DNA from: Verrucomicrobiota bacterium
GTDB taxonomy: Bacteria; Verrucomicrobiota; Verrucomicrobiia; Limisphaerales; UBA9464
Assembly: GCA_026397675.1 (NCBI GenBank)
Contig: JAPLUH010000094.1
Span: 1-5,656, forward strand
Direction: 5' to 3'
DNA length: 5,656 bases
Positions 1 through 5,656 of this stretch are shown here, piece by piece (within the stretch, counting starts at the first letter, position 1; every line of letters begins with the position of its first letter). Below the pieces are notes generated by a model, which worked only from the letters and a program-made list of their open reading frames with translations, did not search any database and was not told the origin of the DNA. The translations under genes were made by a program, and so were the position numbers.

Positions 1-1
1 C

Positions 2-310
2 CTTGTGGCTTTGTTCCTGTCTCCGCTCATCGCCATCATTCCTGAGGTGGCGACAGCCCCGGTCTTGGTTCTGGTGGGCATCTTCATGATGCAGAGCATC
101 GCTGAGTTGGACCTCAAAGACTTCTCCAAGGCCGTTCCGGCAGTCATAACCATGATCGCCATGCCCCTAACCTTCAGCATCGCCGAAGGCATTGCTCTGG
201 GATTTGTGGCCTACATCGGCTTCAGCCTCTTGACCGGACGTGCTCGCACCGTGCCCCTGCTCGCACACCTGCTCGGGCTACTCTTCTTGGCTCATCTAAT
301 TTTCCGATGA
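2..310 (+). CDS. NCS2 family purine-base permease (AzgA/PbuG-like), C-terminal part
   Basis: This is the last ~102 codons of a gene whose start lies outside the window; the frame is open from base 2 to the TGA at 308-310. The translation is very hydrophobic, with three likely membrane stretches: about residues 3-28, 42-75 (probably one long or two close segments) and 82-100, counting from the GTG at 5. The order VATAPVLVLVGIFMM, then a short polar stretch (ELDLKDF), then a Pro-rich helix containing AMPLTFSIAEGIALGF is characteristic of the C-terminal half of adenine/guanine/hypoxanthine permeases of the AzgA/PbuG/GhxP branch (COG2252). Family members are proton symporters in the inner membrane that import purine bases. 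Which base this one carries cannot be read from the tail. Its stop overlaps the next start by 4 bases (ATGA), so the two genes are probably co-transcribed and translationally coupled. Confidence 0.9.
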   Translation, partial: LVALFLSPLIAIIPEVATAPVLVLVGIFMMQSIAELDLKDFSKAVPAVITMIAMPLTFSIAEGIALGFVAYIGFSLLTGRARTVPLLAHLLGLLFLAHLIFR

Positions 311-1227
311 AACCGATTTGGCTTCTCTTGCTCTGTTTAGGATGCGGTTGCTCATCGGCCTCGCTGAAAGCAGTTCGTGACCGACGTCCGGGTCCTTTCA
401 TCGCGGTGATGGCCGCCTACCCACCGGAGATCGAAGCCAACGAATCTGTCCTGACCGAGGGCGGAACCCGTGTCGCCACCTGGCGGATCGACGGAATTGT
501 CTTCCAGCAGGTGCGCTTCGAAGGCCACGACCTCCTCCTCTTCCCCAGCGGCGTGAGCATGGTCAATGCGGCCATGAACACCCAGAAGGCACTCGATCAC
601 TTCAGGATCAGCCACGTGTTCTTCGCCGGAATCGCCGGCGGCATCAATCCAGAGCGACACATCGGTGATGTGGTCATCCCAGAACACTGGTACCATCACA
701 GCGAGGCGGCCTACCTCAACCCGCGTCCCGATGGCACCGGTTACGTGCTGCCCGACTACTTCAAACCCAAACGGGAGAATTTTGGTTTCATCTTCCCTGA
801 CACCGTGGAGGTTATCCGCGAGGGCATGGACAAACCGGAGTCCCGGGAAACTTTTGATGCAGACCCCCAACTTCTGGCGATCGCTCAAAAGGCCATTCAT
901 CACGTGCCGCCCATCCAATTGGGTTCACGGAAGGCTGAACTGACGGTCGGGGGCAACGGAATCTCCGGCCCCGTGTTCCTCGACAACCGCCAGTACCGCC
1001 AGTGGGCATTTCGAGTCTGGAAGGCCGACTGCCTTGACATGGAATCGACCGCCATCGCACAGGTTTGTTGGGCCAACCGAACACCATTCCTCATTGTCCG
1101 CAGTTTGAGCGACTTAGCGGGCGGACAAGTAGGCATCAACGACGCTGACCGAACGGAACGCCCTGTCTCCCGCCACGCCTCGTTAGTCCTCCGGGAAATC
1201 CTGCGGCGACTCCCGGCCCATCGCTGA
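307..1227 (+). CDS. Probable lipoprotein nucleosidase, MTA/SAH nucleosidase (PNP_UDP_1) fold
   Basis: The 306-residue product aligns with E. coli MTA/SAH nucleosidase (Pfs/MtnN) at the key places. AAYPPEIEA places Glu41 at the Glu12 position (the catalytic acid/base side), FFAGIAGGINP at 105-115 matches the NTGSAGGL loop, and GGNGISGP at 215-222 matches VSGDAF. LDMESTAIAQVC at 243-254 matches VEMEATAIAHVC (Met245 and Glu246, the ribose-binding Glu). VRSLSDLAGG at 264-273 carries Asp269 at the catalytic Asp197 position. The expected chemistry is hydrolysis of a purine nucleoside (MTA, SAH or similar) to free base plus sugar. Two features are unusual. The N-terminus (residues 1-17) is Lys, a Leu-rich stretch, then Cys13 or Cys15 followed by Ser-Ser, which looks like a lipoprotein signal and implies an envelope location. 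The protein is also ~75 residues longer than the cytosolic enzyme, mainly in an insert at about 130-185. The start overlaps the permease stop and has no Shine-Dalgarno sequence. Nucleoside phosphorylase activity cannot be excluded. Confidence 0.85.
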   Translation: MKPIWLLLLCLGCGCSSASLKAVRDRRPGPFIAVMAAYPPEIEANESVLTEGGTRVATWRIDGIVFQQVRFEGHDLLLFPSGVSMVNAAMNTQKALDHFRISHVFFAGIAGGINPERHIGDVVIPEHWYHHSEAAYLNPRPDGTGYVLPDYFKPKRENFGFIFPDTVEVIREGMDKPESRETFDADPQLLAIAQKAIHHVPPIQLGSRKAELTVGGNGISGPVFLDNRQYRQWAFRVWKADCLDMESTAIAQVCWANRTPFLIVRSLSDLAGGQVGINDADRTERPVSRHASLVLREILRRLPAHR

Positions 1228-1415
1228 TCGTCCTCCAGGTGGGGCTCCCATCACCCACCGAGAAATTGTAGAGATCCGCCTGCAAGCATTTTGCCCGGAG
1301 GCATCTAGCAGTGTGTGACATTTGAGACAACACAACTGCGTCACTGTGTCACTCTGTCGCATTCTATTCCCCTTACCGACCGGCCTTATTCGTCACTCGC
1401 ACTTCAAAAGTGACC

Positions 1416-1442
1416 AAAAACCGGTGATTTCCATCGGTTTTT
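1416..1442. terminator. Probable (bidirectional) rho-independent terminator
   Basis: Positions 1416-1426 pair with 1432-1442 around the 5-base loop ATTTC. The stem is 11 bp: five A-T pairs, three GC pairs, a G-T wobble, then T-A and G-C. The outer A5 and T5 runs form the base of the stem, so on either strand the GC-rich core is followed by Ts. It lies 188 bases past the nucleosidase stop and about 30 bases before the candidate dnaK promoter, so it would end upstream transcription and insulate the chaperone genes. The core has only a few GC pairs, so strength may be modest; a regulatory hairpin is the alternative. Confidence 0.55.
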
Positions 1443-1471
1443 ATCGAAATTCCTAAATTTTCGTCGTCCCG

Positions 1472-1502
1472 TTGAAATCGGCATCCGCCTTGCAGACATT
1501 AT
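1472..1502 (+). promoter_or_regulatory. Candidate dnaK promoter
   Basis: TTGAAA at 1472-1477 is a good -35 match for sigma-70 (TTGACA) and also fits the heat-shock sigma-32 core (CTTGAAA). Downstream, CATTAT at 1497-1502 is a 4/6 match to TATAAT with a long 19-base spacer. The sigma-32 -10 consensus (CCCCATNT) is matched only at its CAT (1497-1499). A start near 1509 would give a leader of under 30 bases before the dnaK ATG at 1536. Which sigma factor is used cannot be decided by eye. Confidence 0.35.
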
Positions 1503-1535
1503 GGAACAACAGAGGCAGTTAAACGGAAACCGACT

Positions 1536-3473
1536 ATGGCAAAAGTTCTTGGAATCGATCTTGGCACAACCAACTCCTGCATGGCCGTCATGGAAGGCGG
1601 AGAGCCCTTGGTGCTGGAGAACTCAGAAGGCAAACGAACAACGCCCTCGGTGGTCGCCTTCGCTAAGAACGGGGAGCGTCTAGTGGGTGAAGCGGCCAAG
1701 CGTCAGGCCGTGACCAACCCCCGGAACACCGTCTACTCGGTCAAACGATTCATTGGACGTAAGTTCGACGAGGTTCAAGAAGAGCTCAAGCGAGTGCCCT
1801 ACAAGGTCGTTCGCGCTGCCAACGGTGATGCCCACATTGAGGTCGAAGTCGAGGGCAAGCCCAAGGCGTTCAGCCCCCCAGAGATCAGCGCAATGATCCT
1901 GGCCAAGCTGAAGTCCGATGCCGAAGTTCGCTTGGGCGAGACCATCACCCAAGCCGTGATCACGGTGCCGGCCTATTTTAACGACACTCAGCGTCAGGCC
2001 ACCAAAGATGCCGGTAAGATTGCGGGCTTGGAAGTCCTCCGAATTATCAACGAACCCACCGCAGCTTCGTTAGCTTACGGTCTCGACAAAAAGAAAGACG
2101 AAAAGATCGCCGTGTACGACCTGGGCGGCGGCACGTTCGATATCTCCGTCTTGGAAATCGGCGACGGTGTCTTCGAAGTGAAGGCCACCAACGGCGATAC
2201 CCACTTGGGCGGCGACGACTGGGATAACGCCATCATCGACTGGATCTTGGCCGAATTCCAAAAAGACCAAGGAATTGATCTCCGCAAGCAGGCCGATGCG
2301 CTCCAGCGCATTAAGGAAGAGGCCGAAAAGTCCAAGATCGCACTGTCCTCGTCCCAGCAATACGAGATCAACCTGCCCTTCATCACGGCCGATGCTTCCG
2401 GCCCGAAGCACATCGCCCTGAAGCTTTCCCGCTCCAAGATGGAGCAACTGTGTGACTCCCTCTTCGAGCGCACGATCACCCCGACTCAAGCCTGTTTGCG
2501 CGACGCCGGCATTGCGGCCGAAAAGATCGACGAACTGGTGTTGGTTGGAGGCATGACCCGCATGCCGCGGGTTGTCGAAACAGCCCGTGGACTGGTCAGC
2601 AAGCCGCCCCATCAGGGCGTCAACCCCGACGAGGTCGTTGCAATCGGTGCCGGTATTCAGGGCGGAGTGCTCAAAGGCGAAGTCAAGGGAGTCCTGCTGC
2701 TCGACGTCACCCCGTTGTCATTGGGCATCGAAACTCTGGGCGGCGTGTCTACCAAACTCATCGACCGCAACACCACCATCCCGAGCCGCAAGTCGGAAAT
2801 CTTCTCGACGGCCAGCGACAACCAACCGGGCGTCGAAATCCACGTGCTCCAGGGCGAACGCCAGTTCTCCCGCGACAACAAGTCGCTGGGCAAATTCCAA
2901 CTGGCCGATATTCCCCCCGCAGCCCGCGGCGTTCCCCAGATCGAAGTCACTTTCGACATCGACGCCAATGGCATCCTGAATGTCAGCGCCAAGGACCTCG
3001 GTACTGGCAAGAGCCAGAACATCGTCATCACTGCCTCTAGCGGTCTCTCCAAGGACGAGGTCGAGAAGATGCGTCGCGATGCCGAGTCCCATGCCGAAGA
3101 GGACAAGACCCGCCGCGAAGAAGTCGAACTGCGTAATGAAGCCGACAACACCGTGTACCGTTCCGAGAAATTCGTGAAGGACAACGGCGAAAAGCTCGGT
3201 GAATCCAAGTCCGGCATCGAGTCCGCTCTGGCTTCCGTTAAAGACTCTCTCAAGGGTTCTGATTCGGCCGCCATCCGCTCGGCGCTCGACAAACTCAACG
3301 AAACGCTCCAGACCGCCAGCGCGGGCATGTATCAAAAAGAACCCGGCACCGCCGGATCCGAACAGGCCGGCGGGCCAAGCGGCCCAGGTTCCTCCGCAGG
3401 TGGCGAACCCAAAGCAGGCGATCAAGGTCCCATCATCGACGCCGAGGTGGTCGATGAAAAGAAGAAGGCCTAA
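1536..3473 (+). CDS. dnaK: Molecular chaperone DnaK (Hsp70)
   Basis: A complete 645-residue Hsp70, the usual length for bacterial DnaK. It is a cytosolic ATP-driven chaperone that binds exposed hydrophobic peptide segments and works with DnaJ and GrpE. All three Hsp70 signatures are visible: GIDLGTTNS at 6-14, DLGGGTFDISVL at 195-206, and LVGGMTRMPRV at 336-346. Lys70 matches the catalytic Lys70 of E. coli, and Glu173 in NEPTAA and Thr200 in GGGTFD match its Glu171 and Thr199. The interdomain linker VLLLDVTPLS (386-395) leads into the substrate-binding beta domain (about 395-505). The charged alpha-helical lid (about 506-600) is followed by a Gly/Pro/Ser-rich disordered tail (603-630) ending in DAEVVDEKKKA, like the conserved acidic C-terminus. 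GGDDWD at 225-230 replaces the GGEDFD of E. coli. ATG 1536 is chosen because MAKVLGIDLG is the standard N-terminus. Only a weak ribosome site (GGAAA at 1525-1529) precedes it. grpE, dnaJ and hrcA are not adjacent. Confidence 0.98.
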   Translation: MAKVLGIDLGTTNSCMAVMEGGEPLVLENSEGKRTTPSVVAFAKNGERLVGEAAKRQAVTNPRNTVYSVKRFIGRKFDEVQEELKRVPYKVVRAANGDAHIEVEVEGKPKAFSPPEISAMILAKLKSDAEVRLGETITQAVITVPAYFNDTQRQATKDAGKIAGLEVLRIINEPTAASLAYGLDKKKDEKIAVYDLGGGTFDISVLEIGDGVFEVKATNGDTHLGGDDWDNAIIDWILAEFQKDQGIDLRKQADALQRIKEEAEKSKIALSSSQQYEINLPFITADASGPKHIALKLSRSKMEQLCDSLFERTITPTQACLRDAGIAAEKIDELVLVGGMTRMPRVVETARGLVSKPPHQGVNPDEVVAIGAGIQGGVLKGEVKGVLLLDVTPLSLGIETLGGVSTKLIDRNTTIPSRKSEIFSTASDNQPGVEIHVLQGERQFSRDNKSLGKFQLADIPPAARGVPQIEVTFDIDANGILNVSAKDLGTGKSQNIVITASSGLSKDEVEKMRRDAESHAEEDKTRREEVELRNEADNTVYRSEKFVKDNGEKLGESKSGIESALASVKDSLKGSDSAAIRSALDKLNETLQTASAGMYQKEPGTAGSEQAGGPSGPGSSAGGEPKAGDQGPIIDAEVVDEKKKA

Positions 3474-3497
3474 TCCCCTCAAAACCAATTTTGCTCA

Positions 3498-3511
3498 GCC
3501 GTCCCAACGGC
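3498..3511 (+). repeat. Small hairpin in the dnaK-groES gap
   Basis: GCCGT (3498-3502) pairs perfectly with ACGGC (3507-3511) around the loop CCCA in the 81-base gap after dnaK. No T run follows, so it does not look like a rho-independent terminator. It could be an RNA-stability or processing element that lets dnaK and groES mRNA levels differ, but a 5-bp stem may also be chance. Confidence 0.3.
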
Positions 3512-3554
3512 GGGCTTCATCCGCACAACACAACACTACACTAGTAACCATCAT

Positions 3555-3848
3555 ATGGCACTGAACGTAAAACCCCTGGGCGATCGCGTCCTCGTGGAAA
3601 TCGGCGAGGAAAAAGAAATCAAAAAGGGAGGAATCATCATCCCGGATTCCGCCAAGGAAAAACCGTCTGAGGGCCTCGTGAAGGCACTCGGAACCGGCAA
3701 GACTGGTGACGACGGCAAGAAGGTGGCCTTCGAGGTCAAGGTCGGTGATCGCGTTTTGGTCTCCAAGTACGGCGGCACCGAGGTCAAGATCGACGGCAAG
3801 GAATACAAGATCTTCAGCACCGACGACCTGATCGCAATCGTTGGCTAA
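3555..3848 (+). CDS. groES: Co-chaperonin GroES (Hsp10)
   Basis: A complete 97-residue GroES, the usual family length. Seven copies form the lid that closes the GroEL folding chamber in the cytosol. The N-terminus (NVKPLGDRVLVEIGEEKE, residues 4-21) is the family signature strand. The mobile loop that docks on the GroEL apical domain is about 17-35, with the hydrophobic GGIII anchor at 25-29. GDRVLVSKYGG (64-74) and the terminal DDLIAIV (90-96) are also typical. It lies 81 bases after dnaK and 71 bases before groEL, so all three are probably one heat-shock transcription unit. No Shine-Dalgarno sequence precedes the ATG; the leader is an A/C-rich run. The stop codon sits in a 15-bp tandem repeat. 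The gene looks intact, although its partner groEL in this cluster is not. Confidence 0.97.
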   Translation: MALNVKPLGDRVLVEIGEEKEIKKGGIIIPDSAKEKPSEGLVKALGTGKTGDDGKKVAFEVKVGDRVLVSKYGGTEVKIDGKEYKIFSTDDLIAIVG

Positions 3849-3887
3849 TCCCTACTCGGCTAATCCCTATTTAGCTGATTTCCACTC
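3843..3887 (+). repeat. Three-copy 15-bp tandem repeat spanning the groES stop codon
   Basis: Units begin at 3843, 3858 and 3873. The first two are GGCTAATCCCTACTC and GGCTAATCCCTATTT (13/15 identical), and the third is the diverged AGCTGATTTCCACTC (10/15 to the first). Because 15 is a multiple of 3, each unit repeats the groES stop in frame: TAA (3846), TAA (3861) and TGA (3876). The repeat takes up the first half of the groES-groEL gap and probably arose by local tandem duplication. Confidence 0.8.
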
Positions 3888-3919
3888 TCAACAACAACAT
3901 TCACAACACACTCTAGAAC

Positions 3920-4476
<557 letters not shown>

Positions 4477-4498
<22 letters not shown>

Positions 4499-5388
4499 TC
4501 ATCTCCGAAGAGGTCGAAGGCGAAGCCCTGGCCACCCTCGTGGTCAACAAGCTCCGTGGCACCATCAACGTCTGCGCCGTCAAGGCTCCGGGCTTCGGTG
4601 ACCGCCGCAAGGCCATGATGGAAGACATCGCCATCCTCACCGGTGGTCGTTTGATCACCGAAGACCTCGGCATCAAGCTGGACAGCCTCGAGCTGGCCGA
4701 CCTGGGCCGCGCCAAGAGCGTGTTGGTCGAGAAGGAAAACACCACGATCATCGAAGGTAACGGTAAGAACTCCGAGATCCAGGGCCGGGTTAACCAGATC
4801 CGCCGTCAGATCGAAGAGACCACCAGCGACTACGACCGCGAAAAACTCCAAGAGCGCCTCGCCAAGCTGGCTGGCGGCGTGGCCGTCATCCACGTCGGTG
4901 CCGCGACCGAGACCGAGATGAAGGAAAAGAAGGCTCGCGTTGAGGACGCCCTGCACGCGACCCGTGCAGCTGTCGAAGAAGGCATCGTCGCTGGCGGCGG
5001 CGTGGCTCTCATCCGCACCCTCCCGGCAATCGAGGCCCTCAAGCTGAGCATTGTTGACGAGCAGATCGGCGTGGACATCGTTCGCCGCGCTATCGAAGCC
5101 CCGCTTCGCGAGCTGGCCCGCAACGCCGGTGTCGAAGGCGGCCTGATCGTTCAGGAAGTCAAGCGCCGCAAGGGCAATGAAGGCTACAACGTCGCCACCG
5201 GCGAGTACGAAGACCTGGTCAAGGCCGGCGTCGTCGATCCGAAGAAGGTGACTCGTTCGGCCCTGCAGAATGCCGCTTCGATTGCGGGTCTGTTGCTCAC
5301 GACCGAAGCCGTGATCACCGAGATCCCGGAAAAGAAGGAAAAGCCGGCCGGTGATCCTCACCACGGCGGCGGCGGAATGGACTACTAA
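4477..5388 (+). CDS. groEL: GroEL C-terminal fragment (rest of apical, intermediate and equatorial domains)
   Basis: GroEL-like coding resumes at 4477 and runs for 303 codons. It starts inside the apical domain (GKPLLIISEEVEGEALATL), so the helix matching E. coli residues ~256-268 is retained. It then has VKAPGFGDRRKAMMEDIAILTGG and TTSDYDREKLQERLAKLAGGVAV. VEDALHATRAAVEEG contains the equivalent of catalytic Asp398, followed by GGGVALIR and the final equatorial DPKKVTRSALQNAASIAGLLLTTE with the Asp495 equivalent. The tail is KKEKPAGDPHHGGGGMDY, short and without the GGM repeats of E. coli GroEL. There is no real start: the first possible one, TTG 4495, merely overlaps the TGA of the upstream fragment, has no ribosome site and would begin mid-domain. 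I read it as part of a broken gene, not a separate one. Confidence 0.82.
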
Positions 5389-5417
5389 GTCCCACACCGT
5401 TTCCTCTCGGACAGTTC

Positions 5418-5453
5418 AAAAGCGCGGCCTTCGTAAGAGGGTCGCGCTTTTTT
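5418..5453 (+). terminator. Rho-independent terminator after groEL
   Basis: Positions 5418-5432 pair with 5437-5451 in a 15-bp stem, nine of them a perfect outer AAAAGCGCG/CGCGCTTTT helix and the inner part including two G-T wobbles. The loop is GTAA, a GNRA-type tetraloop in RNA. Six Ts (5448-5453) complete the signal. On the other strand the helix is followed by TTTTG, so it may also stop transcription of the convergent carboxypeptidase gene. It ends the dnaK-groES-groEL unit 30 bases after groEL. Confidence 0.9.
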
Positions 5454-5513
5454 CATGCACCACTGCCCCTGCTCCGATGGCGACGATTTGATCGCACCCA
5501 AGGCCGTGAACCG

Positions 5514-5656
5514 CTAAACTACCGCTGCCTCAAGCAGGGACACCGTCTGCTTCTTGCCATCCACGCGCACCGGAATTCCCCAAGGCAGCGTGACCTTCCG
5601 CGGTACATGGCCATACGGAAACTGGGCCAGAACGGGTCCGGGGATTCCCTTCAGTA
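5514..5656 (-). CDS. LD-carboxypeptidase (peptidase S66, LdcA-like), C-terminal end
   Basis: On the reverse strand an open frame enters at the window edge and ends at TAG (5516-5514) after 46 visible codons. The translation includes GPVLAQFPYGHVPRK, then VTLPWGIPVRVDGKK and TVSLLEAAVV. This is the typical C-terminus of S66 peptidases: a hydrophobic strand, then (F/Y)GH, then TLPxGxxVxxD, ending in LLE. The His of the Gly-His pair (visible residue 16) would be the catalytic His of the Ser-Glu-His triad known for LdcA. Ser and Glu lie upstream, outside the window. Family members cut the terminal D-Ala from muropeptide tetrapeptides in peptidoglycan recycling. The gene converges on groEL and is unrelated to it in function. 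The identification rests on a short tail. Confidence 0.75.
   Translation of the reverse strand, partial: LKGIPGPVLAQFPYGHVPRKVTLPWGIPVRVDGKKQTVSLLEAAVV

Larger units (their letters stand above)
1228..1535. other. Intergenic region between the nucleosidase gene and dnaK
   Basis: No convincing coding sequence was seen in this 308-base stretch on either strand. It contains a 6-bp GC-rich inverted repeat just after the nucleosidase stop (GGTGGG 1238-1243 with CCCACC 1254-1259, not followed by Ts). It also has three copies of GTCACT (1340, 1348, 1392), the A/T-flanked hairpin at 1416-1442, an imperfect AT-rich inverted repeat at 1445-1463 and a candidate promoter next to dnaK. The HrcA operator CIRCE (TTAGCACTC-N9-GAGTGCTAA) is not present. 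Confidence 0.7.

Noticed and set aside
1238..1259. GGTGGG/CCCACC inverted repeat just after the nucleosidase stop as a terminator
   Set aside because: Only 6 bp with a 10-base loop and no following T run. The hairpin at 1416-1442 is a better candidate.
1228..1535. A CIRCE operator, tRNA, riboswitch or small RNA in the long intergenic region
   Set aside because: No TTAGCACTC/GAGTGCTAA pair, cloverleaf or recognisable riboswitch core was found by reading both strands. Only short repeats and one simple hairpin are present.
1501..1683. ATG at 1501 opening a 60-codon frame before and across the dnaK start
   Set aside because: It is in a different frame from dnaK, overlaps the conserved DnaK N-terminus, and its product resembles nothing known. 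The ATG also coincides with the putative -10 region.
2657..3488. Long minus-strand open frames opposite the dnaK 3' half
   Set aside because: They overlap conserved DnaK domains, the translations are compositionally skewed, and no start signal is evident.

Overview
The window looks like chromosomal DNA from a GC-rich Gram-negative bacterium. The predicted lipoprotein signal, the Gram-negative-type DnaK and the LD-carboxypeptidase tail fit that. The order dnaK-groES-groEL, the GGDDWD motif in DnaK and several Shine-Dalgarno-poor starts make me lean towards the Verrucomicrobia/PVC group, but this is inference and no phylogenetic marker was tested.

Layout. Positions 2-310 hold the C-terminal end of an NCS2-type (AzgA/PbuG-like) purine-base permease, whose stop codon overlaps the start of the next gene. 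Positions 307-1227 encode a 306-residue nucleosidase of the MTA/SAH nucleosidase (PNP_UDP_1) fold with a probable lipoprotein signal peptide. The two look like a purine salvage pair: bases cleaved from nucleosides outside the inner membrane, then imported by the permease. Positions 1228-1535 are non-coding. They hold a hairpin flanked by A and T runs (probable terminator, 1416-1442) and a possible dnaK promoter (about 1472-1502).

Positions 1536-5388 form a chaperone cluster in one direction: dnaK (645 aa, intact), groES (97 aa, intact) and groEL. A strong rho-independent terminator (5418-5453) closes it. The minus-strand end of a second gene follows at 5514-5656: the last 46 codons of an LD-carboxypeptidase (peptidase S66), including the putative catalytic Gly-His.

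The main anomaly is groEL. Its N-terminal 185 codons and C-terminal 303 codons are well conserved but lie in different frames. About 56-57 residues of the apical domain, including much of the substrate- and GroES-binding face, are absent at a sharp junction (4474/4475). As written, the gene cannot make a normal chaperonin. The cell must have another groEL copy, or the junction is a sequencing or assembly error. Smaller points of interest are a 15-bp tandem repeat that places three in-frame stop codons at the end of groES, and matching A/C-rich leaders without Shine-Dalgarno sequences before groES and groEL. I found no convincing new defence, mobile or RNA system here.
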